Shown here: positions 37,117 through 52,100 of the stretch, piece by piece
Layout: every line of letters starts with the position of its first letter
Position numbering within the stretch: position 1 is the stretch's first letter
The notes under the pieces: generated by a model
What the model was told of the DNA's origin: nothing
The model's database searches: none
What the model saw: the letters and a program-made list of their open reading frames with translations, nothing else
Source: Echinometra lucunter
Taxonomy: Eukaryota; Echinodermata; Echinoidea; Camarodonta; Echinometridae
Reading direction: 5' to 3'
Assembly (NCBI GenBank): GCA_029962745.1
Contig: CM057157.1
Coordinates: 27,603,325-27,667,324 of the forward strand
DNA: 64,000 nucleotides
Position numbers and translations under genes: made by a program

Positions 37117-40100
37117 TATGTATATAAAATTGAAAAATAGTCTGCTTGGCATCTAGATAATACAAGAATCAGAGTTGGTAGTAGAACGCCATTAAAAAAT
37201 AGAATCATAGATTTAAAAGAAAACTGAGCATAGCTCTCAAAAGTGAAAAGCGAAGTCACACTCTTCGTCAGTGCCCATGGTGTGACAAAAAGATGTTAAT
37301 CAAAATCCGTCTACCCATGAACAGAGGTGTTTTTTCGTCTGTGTCAGAAATGGATTTTGATTAACTAAAAGAAGAAAAATAATCTACCCCCCCCCCAAAA
37401 AAAAAAAAAGTGAAACAAGTTTGACAGTTAATTTGTCTATCCATCCCAAACCTCCGCTTACCCTCTTTCATTCAATTCTTTCATTCAACTATTTAATGCT
37501 TTCACACCAAGATTTTGTCCGGACCAGGTCCGGACCAGAACCATTTCTTTGTCCAGTATTTAGAACCCTTCAGAAAAGAAGTTCAATAAAGGGTTCTTTA
37601 TAATTTCAAGAACCCCAAAAGGTTCCTTGTATAACCAATAATGGTTCTAAAGACCCCGTTAGAACCCTTCAGAGAAACTTTAAGGGTTCTTTGAAAAACC
37701 TCTAAAGGCTCCAAATGTGGGACAAGAAATGGTTTTAATCAGCACCATTTTTTCTAAGAGTGTGGCCAGTAACAAAAAGTAAAAAAAAAAAAAAATAATA
37801 AAATAAAACGAGACATTTTGAATTCGTCACTGAGGCGAATTTGGTGGTCTGTCAAAATCTTCATCACTCTCTAAAAACACGTCTAAGCTACAACGCACTT
37901 GAAGAAGGGCGAAAATCAAGCAGGAATACCGGAGCTGTTGCTCAAAGAAGATAGTAAATGTATAATCAAGATTTGATAAAACTCAGGTCCCATAGAGAAT
38001 ATACGTAGAATATGACAACTTGATATGCCTCTATTCATCGTAAAATTGGACCATGATGATGTTGTGAAAATAACAAGTCAATAGCAAGATTGTGTCTCGC
38101 CCACCCATGACTAAATAACACGAAAATTTCCCCAAGTACATCCCTAACCAAGTTTGATGTGACAAGAAAGTCTTGCAGGTAAACTTTAATGTTTGACCTC
38201 AAATGACCTTTGACCTCACCATGTGACCTCCGACAGCACCACAACATGATGTTACCCCTAGTGCATCTATCACCCAAGTTTGGTTGCCATTGGACCAACA
38301 GTTGTCAAGTTATGTGTCATAAGAGAGTCTTGCAGATAAACTTTAACGTTTGAAATAAAATGACCTTTGACTTTACTATGTGACATCCGATGCCACTATA
38401 ACATGAAGTTCCCCCTAGTGCATCTTTGACCCAAGTTTAGTTGAAAAGGGAGCAACGGTTGCAAAGTTATTTGTCATAAGAGGGTCTTGCAAATAAACTA
38501 TAACATTTAAACTGAAATGACCTTTGACCTCACCATGTGACCTCCAACAGCACCACAACATGATGTTACCACTAGTGCATCTATCACCCAAGTTTGGTTG
38601 CCATTGGACCAACAGTTGCCAAGCTATGTGTCATAAGAGAGTCTTGCAAGTACTCTATAACAATGTGACCTCAAATGACCTTTGACCTTACCATGTGACC
38701 GCCGACAGCCCTGCAACATGATGGTACCCCTAGTTTAATATTTCTGACAGACGAACGACGGACGACGGACGGACGCCATTTGGATCCCCTAAGGCCGTAT
38801 CTCACCAACGGAGGCGTCGCCGCGACGTCTCCCTTTTGTCTCCGAGACGTCTCCGCGACAAAAAATGGTTTGCGCTCTCACCAAGGCGCAACTTCTAGGA
38901 GACTAATCGGAGATGTCTCCAAGCCAGGTGCCAATCACTCTGCTTGGAATTCGCGGAGACATCTCTAAGAGGTCTCCTCAGTCCCGGCGACCGCTCTGAG
39001 ATGTCTCCTCAGTCACGGCGACTTCTCTGAGACGTCTCCTCAGTCGCAGCGAAGTCTCTGAGACGTCTCCTATAGTTGCAGCACAGTTTCCACGACCTTG
39101 GAGAAACAAATAATCTCTGCAACTGATGGAGACACAAACTAGTCGCGAACTAGTTTCAAGCCCAGTGAGATAACCCCTTTAGTCTCGCCTTCACCTCCGG
39201 TGGGTGAGACAAAAAATGAATACGTGTTCCTTTTAGAAAATTTTGTTGGCTACATCATCTCGAAATCCCGGTAAAAATCGACCAACAACAAATGAGTTCG
39301 TCTCGTTTAAATGCCAAAAATATGACGTCACAAATTTGAAATCGAATATTTGAGTTTAGGTGCCGATATCATGATAGGCCATGGACTAGTGGGGGTCATA
39401 GTGCACCCCCGTTGTGACTTACGGAAATGGTTATTTTCATGTAGCCCTGGGTCTAACTATTCGGAAAATTGATATTGCCACCAAAAAAAAAAAAAAAAAA
39501 AACAGGGATGGAGTATACCCCCCCCCCATGGACTTTTTGACCACGCCCACTTGAAAGTTACATATGTCCAATCATGTTCTTATTTAGTACCAGAAAGTTA
39601 ATGTTGCCAGCGAAAAAACTTGGATTGAAGATACCCCATGACCACGCCCACTTTTACAGCTGATCGTAGAAAATTAGGGGTACTGATAGTTTGTAACTGC
39701 TCTAACTTTGCAATTCTTCAGAAATATATATCATATGACCCCTTAAAATGTTGGCATAATTGAGCTCAACAAGTTTGTACTACATTTTATGCAAATATCT
39801 TTATGGTAAAAAGGTCAAAAGAGGTAAAAAGGTCACAAATGTTGATCTTTACATCTAATATAGAGCAAATGCGGGGATATTTTTATATCACAAAGACCCT
39901 GTAACAGATTTTTGCATTGAAATTTGATTAAAATTGAAAGTTACATATGTCCAATCATGTTCTTATTTAATACCAGAAAGTTAATGTTGCCAGTGAAAAA
40001 ACTTGGATTGAAGATACCCCCATGACCACGCCCACTTTTACAGCTGATTGTAGAAAATTAGGGGTATTGATAGTTTGTAACTGCTCTAACTTTGCAATTC

Positions 40101-43100
40101 TTCAGAAATATATATCATATGACCCCTTAAAATGTTGGCATAATTGAGTTGTACAAGTTTGTGCTACGTTTTATGCAATATTTTTTTAATGGTGAAAAGG
40201 TCACCAGAGGTCAAAAGGTCACAAATTTGACCTCTACCCATAATACGGAGCAAATGCATTTTTTAAATCACCAAAACCCCTTAACAGATCATTGAAAATT
40301 AATTGAAATTAAAAGTTACATACTGCAATTATGTTTTATTTAATATCAGTAGACAAATGTATGAAGAAGAAGTAGAATTAACAATCTGGTACTTATCTTC
40401 TACATGTTCTACGCATTATTTGTACGTTTTGACATACATGTGTCAAATAGGAGCATAACACTTCACAATTCCTTGCTGAAACACCCTACAATCAGTCATA
40501 AAACAGGAAAAATCAGTCGAAATGACAAAGCTATGAGCAGTACCGAATCAACATAAGAAGAACCTTAAATATGTACATTATAACTAAAATGAGAAATGAA
40601 AAAAATGGACAAGCTGAATACATAAATAACTGAAACAAATTACAGAGAAATTAAATCAATTAAGAAACAAATAATGGAAGAACCGAAAAGGAAACCAAGG
40701 TTGGAAGAGGAATGTTCTGAATAAAAAGGAGATGGTGAGTAAGAAAAGAGTCATGGGCTGAATAGTAATGATGGAAAAATAAATGAAAAGGAACTGGGGA
40801 CTTGTGGACCAAGCCAACTTTTACAGATGGTGTCGGAAAATTAGTTTATAACGGCTCCAACTTCGAAATTCTTCACAAATATATTCTCTGTGACCACTTT
40901 GAAAAGTTGATTTACTAGTTCTACAAATTTGTGATACGTTTTATGCAAACTTATCAAACTTATGCTGTGGAAAGTTCACCGAGGTCAAAAGGTGGCAAAC
41001 TTTGACCTAAGTTTGCCTATGATATTAGCAAATGCAGTTTTTTACCCACCATGATCCTATAACACAATTTTTAAATTGGAAATGAATTAAAATTAACAGT
41101 TTTATAGCTGTTATTTTGTTTTTGTTTAATATCAGCAGGCAAATGCTTGAAAATAGGTGGAATTAAGCTTTTGGTATGTAGAATGAAGGGATTTCATTAA
41201 TAAAGGAAAGGTAATATACAAGCTGGCATTTGTTTAGGCATTGAAATCACATGGTTCATTTCGTAATGATCATGATGATGATAATAATAATAATAATAAT
41301 ACGCAACATTTATATAGCGCTCAATACAAATGTTTTTAAGCGCTGCATATCATTACCCCGGCTTTAGCACGGCTACCCTGATCAGGCGCTCGAGCATTCA
41401 AGGAATTTCTTCCTACCGGGTACCCATTTACTACACCTGGGTGGAGAGTGACAAATGTATAACAAACTGCATTGTCCAAATATCAGTTGTGATCACAGGC
41501 CATGAAAGATTTCAAAGTAACACTTGCTATAAAATATTCCTTGATCTGATGACAGTTCTTCGAATTGCTTTCCCTTTATTCTACATACCAAAAGCTAAAT
41601 TCTACCTATTTTCAAGCATTTGCCTGCTGATATGGTCATGGGGTATCTTCCAACCAAGTTTTTTTTCTTTTTTTTTTTGTTGCTGGCAACATTAACTTTC
41701 TTGTATTGAATAAAAACATGAATGGAAAGATGTAACGTTTAGTTCAATTAATTTTCAATGCAAAAAAAAATCTGTTATAGGGTCTTTGTGATTAAAAAAA
41801 AAATTCCCTGCATTTGCTCTGTATTAGAGGTAAAGGTCAAAATTTAGGACCTTTTCACCATAAAAAAATAGCACAAACTTGTAGAGCTCAATTATGCCAA
41901 CATTTTAAGGGGTCATTTGTGAAGAGTGCAAAGATAGAGCAGTTACAAACTATCAGTACTCCTAAATTACACAATCAGCTGTAAAAGTGGGTGTGGTCAA
42001 TTCTGTCAGAGGAGACTGTTGCAATGGTCACTGAGCAATTATCGCGCGCAAGGTGTGACTACTGTGCAGTCACACATATCCGATTTAGACTGCGGTTCAC
42101 GGAGCCAACACGATTTAGCGCGGCGGCAACAGGGAGTTTTGCGGAAAGCCTGGGAACGGCTGGGAACATTCTTGAAAGTCAACACGGATCCTCCGACGCA
42201 GGTTGATATTAGTCCATTTTGCTGCTGACTAGGACTCAAAATATCGATTACTCTTCGTTACCTAGCGACCAGGAGGAAGAAATGACTGGTGGATCATGGC
42301 GGTGTAAACACGGTGTTATCACGGATCCTGCGGTGCCAGCATGGATGCTAGCGTTCTTTACACGGTGAACGGCGTTACGAGCACGGTCCATTTCAAATTG
42401 CCAGGACCGCAACATGTTTAATTTTTGGGGCGATTCCTCCCGGTTCCCAGGGTTCCCAGCGGATGAGTGACGGATTACCAGGGTTTGTGTACGGTGTTAA
42501 CTCGGTCTTTGGCGGAGCACGGCGGATTGCCGAACATTCTGTTGAAAGTGTATCATCACGCCGTGTTTAAAAAGGCTTTCCGCCATCGTTTTGACAAGGT
42601 CCATCTCAAACCGCCGTGAACCGCCGTCTAAATCGGCGATACCTGTTCCTGACGATGTGACCACAATATAGCAAAACAACAAAGATTTGATAATGAACAT
42701 TAAAGTGACCTACTGCCAAGGCTTGGATGTATCGCTGATACCAAAGTTGAGCTGTGGTCACTCTCCGAGCTCAGTCTACATTCAAGTTTAAGGGTAATGC
42801 GATTCAGTGCCAGGTATAACCCCATATGTACAAGAGATGACGAATTTAATCCTGTCACGATACTGGTCGGTAAGGGCTTTTGACTAGCAACAATTCTAGA
42901 GGCGGAGGCGGTTCTATAAACAGTTTGTGAGCAATTAATCTGTAAATAGGACTGGTTTTCTTTCTGATCAACAATTAAGAATGAGAAAACCCTCCTATTA
43001 TCAAGAGAACTATACGGTTCCGACACCACAAGATTGGTTTCGAGCACCTGTTCACTGAAGATACCTAGAAAATGAATGAGAAGACAAAACCATAAAACGT

Positions 43101-46100
43101 AAAAGACATGTGCATTAAAAAATCACTATGAATTATCCTTATTAAGAGCACCAACTGACCTCATAATCATCGCCATTTCCCCCTTTTTTTGTAGTATCGA
43201 ACTTCCTGTAAAATACAATTTTGTAAAAATTCAATTCTAATCTGTACTCCACACATGTGTTTTAAGTATTATGTATCTGATTGCTTTAGGTGTTGACAAT
43301 TTTTCTGACTACTTTAGAAGCCAATTTTAGTAAAAAGCATCGATGTTCGTCATCGTATCCAACCAGGACAATATATCAAAATAGGTTCTGTTTCTAAAAA
43401 GTTTCGATATTTAGTAAAAAGTAGCGGTATACTACAATACCATGGTCAAAACCTGTTAATATTCAATTTCCAATTCAGTTTTCATGCTAAATATAGATCT
43501 AAAGGCCTAATGAGTACTCTGCATGGGAAGGGGTATATTAGTTTAGTTTAGCAGTTTAGTGATTTTATTCATATTCCTCAAATTATTTAAGTACATATCA
43601 AATATTACATTCATTTACAAAAAGGCGGACGTACGTTCTAATCGGAACGAGCATTTTCTCAAGTGAGCGCTCTAGTGTTCTCCGGATTTAACTCTGCGGC
43701 TGATACCGACAGAAACAATAACTAATTTTTATCAACTGCTTTTATTCATTCGAGCATAAAATAGCACCAGAACTTCTGCTGTCATTATTTTGATAAAGGG
43801 AAAATTTGCCAACAGTTACTTATTTTCTGGGAGGCCCTGTAATAAACTCTATGTTACCTGGGAGATTATGGCATCAAGTTAATTTTTGCATAATAGAGTT
43901 TTGTACTTTGAATTCGTACTTCATTTGTTATTTTTGTTGTGTTTTAGCATGCAATGTAAATACAATGTTTTCTACGTTACCAGTCACTGGGATTGGGACA
44001 AAAGGATCTATGCTATAGTTATTTAGTTATTATATGAGTTTGTTCAACGATTTTCTTTTTTTGTATAATTATGTATTGCTTTGCCAAATGATGATGATGA
44101 TGATGATAATGCAATTGATCGTACGGTCGATCTTTGCGATTGATTGCATTGACTACTACGGGCAACCAATCGCAAAAATTTATTGTACGATCAATCGCTA
44201 AGCTCTGTTTTACGGGCGCCAGAACTTCTGCTGTTATTTGATAACGGAGAAAATCATATTACTGCCTACTGTTATTTTTTCTGGGACGCTCTGTAATAAA
44301 CTCATTTATATATTATCTATTTTCTCTCTCAAGTTGTGTTAATGGGAGATTTTGGCATCAAATTAATTTTTGCATAAGAGAATTGAATTCGTGCTAGATT
44401 TGATATTTTTGTTGTGTTTTAGTATGCAATGTAAATACAATTTTTCCTACGTTATACCAGTCACTGGGATTGAGACAAAAGGAACTATACGCTATAGTTA
44501 TTTAGTTATTATTAGTGTTTGTTCAAACAATTTTCTTCTTTTGAATAGTTACATATTTTCTTTGCCAAATGATGATGATGATGGTGGTAATAATGATAAT
44601 AATAATGATAATGATAATAGCAATAATAAGCATGTATGGGGGAAAACTGACTTCACTTGGCCCTATGAAACAACAAAGAAACAAATAGTGATTTACTAAA
44701 TCAATAATTTGCTTTATGATCATACAATCTGATGAAATATCAGCTCAAAAGAAAATTGCAGGTACCTGATCGTTCACAAACGAAATTAAGCACGGTGAAG
44801 CAGTTGTGTTCACGCCACGTTTCCTGTTTCAAGCGAACGCAGTCTTTCTGCTGATGACATATCATTGTTTTGTTGCCTTCCCATGACGAAAAACTGCTGA
44901 TAAAACCACAATTCTTAAAATAAAATATTTATATAATGACTTAGAAATTACAAAAAAGGAAGTGAGCTCAAACAATCGTTGTAGAATTCATGTATAAGTA
45001 CCCACGTGCCCCTCCCCCCCCCCGACCACTACAGTCTACAAAATGAAGATTCGAATTTGCACATAACCAGAAAATTGCAGCACCACTGCCACTGAAAACT
45101 GAATAAAAGCGCTTTTCTTACGAATTATCTAGCAGCGAGCCATCAATCCATTTATAGGTGCATTCCTCTTCCAGATCCGTGAGGCCAAACCAGACAGCTC
45201 GATTACCAATAAAATCACGGACGAATTCCTGTCATCAAGAAGAAACTTTACACTGTTCATAAACAATAACGACTAATGATAGCGATTATGGAGATGATAA
45301 TGATAACCAAAATAATGATGATCATGGTAATGGTAATGATAATAGAAAATAATACATAGTAGTAATAATACAATGATAGTAATGTTTCAATTATAATATT
45401 AATGACAACAGTAATCTGATATCTAAAACGTACGATATCTTTTCTACCTAAAAAAAAACGCTTTTGTAATAACAATAGTAATAATGATTATGATAATATT
45501 CATAATTATGATAATGATGATGATAATGATGACAACGAAATCATGATCATGCTGATAACAAAAATACTGATAAGAAGAAAAATGAAAAAAAAAAAAACCC
45601 ACAGAATTGTTTTAGAAATACATGGAAATAATTGCAATTATTATCATCCTCATCATTATTACATTACTAATATCATTATCATTATCATAATTATCGTATC
45701 ATAACTACTATCATCATCGTTGTCGTCGTCCTTGTCATCACCATGCTTATCATCATTATATTGTTAGTGTCAGTAAAATGGGTTGTGGTATACCTCTGTT
45801 AAAGGAGAATGCAACCCAGGCATCAGTGTGCTCTTAGTGAATAAAGATGACCAAGAAGAGTAAACAGTGAAAGTTTGAGCAAAATCGGACAATCTGTTCA
45901 AGAGTTATGAATTTTTAACGTTTCAGTAAATCCCTATTTTGAGGATCCTTAATTGGGTTGGCAACTTTGCCAGTATCTGTGATGTCATCGTGGACAACTC
46001 TCAGTTCATTTTGTACATGATTTTTTCAAAAAAATTAATTTATTTGAAATTTTAAGTCAGGAATCAGATGATTCTTCCAAAAATGCTTGCAGAAATTAGA

Positions 46101-49100
46101 AAACCATGTCATACTCAAACAGTAAACCAACAGAATTTTTATTTTTCTTAAAAATAAAGAAAATGTTAAATTCTGTGTACAAAATGAATGGAGAGCTGTC
46201 CACGATGACATCACAGATGCTGGCAAAGTTGCCAATTCAAGGATCCCCAAAATAAAGATTTACTTAAACTTTCAAAGTTCATAACTCTTGAACAGATTGC
46301 CAATCCTCAAACTTTCACTGTTCATTCTTCTTGTTTTTCTTCATTCACTGGAAGCACACTGATGTCTGGGTTGCATTCTCCTTTAAGCTCTCAAACCGTA
46401 CTATAATGTAACTTGCCGGTAAGTTACCAACAAAAAAGAGGGTTTTCTGCTAAAGCGTATATTGTATATGCGAATTTTTATGAGCACGGTGGCAGGACGG
46501 ACGGGAGCGAGTTGTGTTGGTGGTCTTGTATGATACCAGGGAGATGGACCGTTCCTGATAATTCGGTACCAGCAGTAAGCAGGGGCAGCGCTACAAGAGA
46601 AGGGGGAGGGGGAGGCACCGAATATCATTTTTTTTTCCTTAAGAGAGAAGAAGAACTTGGGCAAGAAGAGTACGGGCAAGAGAGGGTAAGGTCATGCAAT
46701 TATAATAGCCCTATTTGTTCTTTTAAAACGTGAATTAACTCACCTGTGGGCGATTTTTTAGAGACCCCCCTATTTCTTGCCAAGCAATATGTTTTCCCCT
46801 TATAGTTCATAGAATAGAGGCAGTGTCTATCTTTGTCAAATTTCCCATGCTTCTATGCAAGAAAGTATAAACGAAACAGCACCATTTTATGATGAAAAAT
46901 GTGAAGTTTCCACATCCACCTCCTTGGTCGCTTCATCGCTTACGCCCCCCCCCCCTCCCGCTCACAACTCTAGATCCGGCCACGCATAGTGTCAGAGGTA
47001 GATATTCAGCCGAACAGGGACTTAGCTCTTTGTGACTGTGACTACAGGAGTGTGTGGATTTCTTTATGATGATTTATAACCTTGTTCGGTCTTCCATTTT
47101 TTTTATATCTAAGAGGTATGACCGTGTCACAGATTTTTTGTTTAAAGATGGAAGGCAGAGTTTTGAAGGTTTGATCGCATAGTATTCAAATTATTCTTAC
47201 AGGTATACTCTATTACTATACAACATTTATATTTTGTTTATTCAAAAGTAACATTCTTCCATCAATAATTAAAAAGAAATGTTTTGCAACCATTTCCATT
47301 GGCTCCTATACAACATCTAAGATCATAATGTATGAAAATGAAAACTGTTATTAGGACTTTAATAAAGAGCCAGAAAGGACTACTTTGAATTTGATCTGCC
47401 TCTAAGATTTAAAAAATAAGAAGTAAGAATTCAATCATGCTAATGCTATTCTATCTTGAATGCTACCGTAACATTTGATTAAAAATTTCCTGCAAAATCT
47501 AACCTGCCTGTCATGAGTGTCGATCCGGGGGGGGGGGGGGATGGGGATATATAATATTTTGGATAGGGGGGTGGCCTGTATTATCATCCCCCGAATAATT
47601 CACCAAAAAGAAAAAAATGACATGACCCCTGATAATTTCCTAAAGAAAACAAAGTAAAATAAAGAAAGAACAAGGGGAAAAGGAGTAGAAAAAAAAACAA
47701 CAACCTGGAAGCGCTCGCTCGCCGCATTTTAAGTATCTCAACCAATGCCGGTTATAGTACTATCTTTATAACAGGAAATAGGTATGCTTCTTGTCTTTCT
47801 ATCTAATGTTATACTATTCTTCTAGTCACAAAATGTTAGTATGTAATATAAATCAAGGAATCGAACGGCGAGGAGGCCTAAGAAATTCCCAGGACATATT
47901 GGCCTGTTACCAACAGCCTATTCCTATCATACCAAGCATAAGAAAGGAAGATGCTGATAAAATGTATGTTACTGAAATCATGAGAATGGAGAAACAATAC
48001 ACTAGAAGCTGTTGTCATTATTCAAAACATTCAAGTTTTTTCTCGCTCGCTCGCTACGCTCGCTCATAAAATCTAGAAACAAGATTATTTTCGAGCAGCA
48101 AGCACTATTATTCTGTCAGCAATATTTCTAAAGGAAAGAGACGTCTTTTTTTGGGGGGGGGGGGCGGTAGCTCGCTTCGCTAGCTCATAGAAACAGAATG
48201 GTTGTGAACGGCAACTGACGAGTCAAAGAGCGTCATATTTGGCAGTTAGTAATCGAATATACTATTTAAGATACTATTTAGATATCTTTGAGGCGTATCA
48301 AGGAGTGTGATTTTTTTTTCCTCGCTCGCTGCGCTCACGCGTATAACATAAGGATAGTTTGGGAAGGAAAACGAATTGGGAATGCAAGCGAATTGGCCGA
48401 ATATGTAATTTACATATCTTATAGGCCTATAGTATATTTTGACGACGAAATGATATTTTACCTTCAAAAGAGTGTGTTTTTCCTCTCTCGCTTCGCTCGT
48501 AATATCTTTAAACGGGGGTTTTGAACAGCAAAAGAATGGACCACCGTGGCGCTAGAATAGAGTCATATTTGGAAGCGAGGTCACCAAATATACTATTCAA
48601 ATAATTATACTCCTTTCAATAATTCTTCCACTTTTGGTCCGCACTAAAATAGTCCGCACCCAACACCAAAATTTGCTTTCAGTAATTCACAGCGGACTGT
48701 CGGAAAGGGAGTAACTGCCGTGTAAACGAATATTGTGTCATTAGAGCGGAAGAGCTTTTTTGCACTCGCTATTCGATGTAGGCCTATTTGTATTTCCCTC
48801 ATAGAACTTCATTGACATATACATCAATATTTTCGAATTATTTCGAATAGTCATGAAAGTACATAATAATGATTATAATAATAATAATAATAATAATGAT
48901 AATATTAACATATGTCAAAATGAACAATATATAGATAGTACTAAACCCTTACGTCTGTAAAAACTTTTTCACAGTCATTATATCAACGAGAGTACGTCTT
49001 CTTTCAGAACATTTACATTATCAGCGTATACAACTACAAGTAGCACAAGGCGATGAAAGTGAGTCACTATCCTACTCTTATTATAGCAAAATTCAAGGGC

Positions 49101-52100
49101 CGCTGAAAAGCCTGAGAACTTTGACCGTGAGAGAAATTTTAGTGGGGACTTTGGTGCCGCATACTTGCCAACACTGAAGAATAAAAAAATAGGTAGATTT
49201 TTTTTTTTAATGTTACAGTGCATGAGTGGGTAAGGATCTGGAGGGGTATCAGGGGAGGTTGTTTTTTTTCACGACGGGGAGGGGGCCACATCTGAATGAG
49301 AGGATTTTGTACTTTCATAAAGGAAACTTAGCGTTTTAGTGACGCTCTTAGAAAATTACTTTCATCTGTCCATTCAGGATGCGCGGTCACGTGGCGACCG
49401 AGAGAGAAATACTTGGCATTTGAAACACATTTTTTCTAATTTTTAACTATTTTCTGGCACTGTTTCCTGTAAAGACGATTATGTATATCAATTTCATAAA
49501 TAATTTTAGGTATTGATTAGTGAAGCACGTCTAAAACTAAAAGGAACCATTTCCTCATCTCCCTTTTCAGTTTTGATATCCTGAAATGTAATATAAGTGA
49601 CTTTTCCCACTTTTCCAAGAAAAATTATTTCTTTTGATATTTGGAAACTAATAATGGGCGTCATAAGCTACATTAAACTCTTGCTTTTGAAACGTGATTA
49701 AATTAACACTGCTCTCACTTTTCACCTTTGAAATCCTGAAAGGTATTATGACTATTATCACTTTTCTAAGAAAAAATAAAACAAAGTTCCAAAGGCATTT
49801 ATTTCTCCCTTCAGCCTTTAAAAACTATTGATAGTTGGAAACTAATAATGGGTTTTATGATACAAGTTAAATTCTTGCTTTCGAAATTTGAAGACACTGC
49901 TCTCGCTTTTCAGCTTCGAAATCTTGAAAGGTATGATAAGTGAATATTCTCGATTTTCCAAGAAAACTGAGAACAAAGCTTCCAAACATTTTTTCTCCCT
50001 TCTGCCTTTAGAAAATTTCGATGTTTTGAATCTTATAGAAGGGTCATGATGCACATAAAAATTTTTTGCTTTTGAAAGGTGACCGATAAGACACTACTTC
50101 TACTTAAGCTAAGATAGTTTGAAAAATTTGTTAAGAATTTTTGAGATTTGAAGTAAGATGACCTCATAAACGAGGAAATAAGCACAAAGAATCCTCAAAG
50201 TGTGATGAATAATGGATGATGGAGCGAGCCAGTAATTAATGCAAAGGCATGAAGACAATCTTTTGGTCAATTAGCTTATCAAAATCGGTAGTTTCTACTG
50301 AAAAGGATTTCAAAGTCGGTATAGGTGTTTAAATTCCATGAAAAGCGGTAATCTCCCACCTTAATCGGAAGAGTTGGCAAGTATCTTATGGACTGCTACT
50401 CCTTTCAGCAATTCTTTGGTCCGCTCCTGGTGCTCGTAAAAGCAGCGCTAAAATAGAGCTTTGGCCCGCGCTGTTCACTTATTCAAAATTTTACGAATTT
50501 GAGCGGACCTGGTCCGGACTAGTGATTTATTGGAAGGGGTTCCAGAGGCCTATAGCGTACGTATTTTGATGAAGAAATAACACTTTATCGTCAAAAGAGA
50601 GTGTTTTTCCTCGCTCGCTACGCTCGCTCGTTTTATATGCAGAAACAGGGTGGGTTTTACAGTACACAATTGCAACAGCGAGGTGATAAAATAGTCATAT
50701 TTGGCAGCAAGGTTAACAAATATACCATTCAAATAATCCCATAGGCCTAGAGTGTATTTGATGATAAAATTACATTTCTGTAGCAAGAACTTGGAATTTT
50801 GGGCTCGCTTGCTTCGTTCGTTCGCAAAATCCCATAGGCCTAGAGTGTATTTGATGATAAAATTACATTTCTGTAGCAAGAACTTGGAATTTTGGGCTCG
50901 CTTGCTTCGTTCGTTCGCAAAATCCCATAGGCCTAGAGTGTATTTGATGATAAAATTACATTTCTGTAGCAAGAACTTGGAATTTTGGGCTCGCTTGCTT
51001 CGTTCGTTCGCAAAATAAGAAATAAGTTGGCTCATACTCTAAAAATAAGTGTCAACTATATAAAAAAAAAAAACAGGTCCCTTAACATTCCATTCAAGTA
51101 ATGAGGATCTACTTCTGCGATACAGTTTGGAAATAATTTCTCGTGAGGTTAATTGGAGGGACGGTAGATTAGACTGAGAATTAGACTTTGCTTTAATAGT
51201 CGACCCTTCACATTTGAACCCCACACCCTTTCCCGATTGGTCGCTTTGCTCCCTAGAATCTAGAATATTCGGCATCAATCAATACAAGGTCAGAAGGTAT
51301 TTATTTGTAACGTGTATTTCCCGGTGCGAAGTAAGGAGTCGGAGCAAATACATTTTTTTAATGAGTTCAATTACGAATGTATGTTAAAGACTATTTTACA
51401 ATTATAGGAGGGGATTCTGATATGATTAGAAACGTGGATTTGGATTATATGGGGAATAGTAGACCTTCATCCCTCTCTGGATTGGGCACACTTTTTGAAC
51501 AATTTATGAACAACTTAGATTTTATTGATATTTGGCGATCAAGAAATGGAATGAAGAGGCAATTTACATACAGACAAACCGAACCCTTAATGCAAAGCCG
51601 GCTTGACTATTGGTTTATATCGGAGAAACTAGACGAAATAGTTGTTAAATGCAATATTATCCAATCGATAGCTCCAGATCATTTAGCAATTCAACTGCAG
51701 TTTTATAATAAACCTCAAAATCTATTGAAAGGCAGAGGAAGGTATTGGAAATTTGAATTAAATTTCCAATACCTTCCTCAGTTTATGTAGAGATTACGAC
51801 TATGTAAATGAAATGAAAAAGGAAATCACAGAGCTGAAGGATAAATTTAAGGACGAAATCAAAGAAAAGAGGTTTTTATGGGAGTTTTGTGAAAATGAAA
51901 ATAAGTCAGGTCACAATAAAATATTCCAAAGATAAAGCTAAACAACGAAGGGGAAAAATGGAGAAACTTGAAAGGGATATTGCGGGTATCGAAAAAGAAT
52001 TAGAAAATAGCATAGATAAAGAAAAGGTTAAGCTGTTAGAGAATAAAAGGAAAGAGTTAAAGACATGTTACGATTTCATTAACGAAGGCGTTAAAATTCG

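Noticed and set aside
44896..44913. Earlier acceptor for lectin exon 3 (TTTTAAG/AATTGTGG)
   Set aside because: It breaks the frame with exon 2; the acceptor 17 nt downstream restores it and gives the conserved lectin sequence.
50550..51035. Repeat protein with 31-residue units (FANERSKRAQNSKFLLQKCN)
   Set aside because: Comes from the exact 93-bp tandem repeat; both strands are open, and no flanking coding signal.
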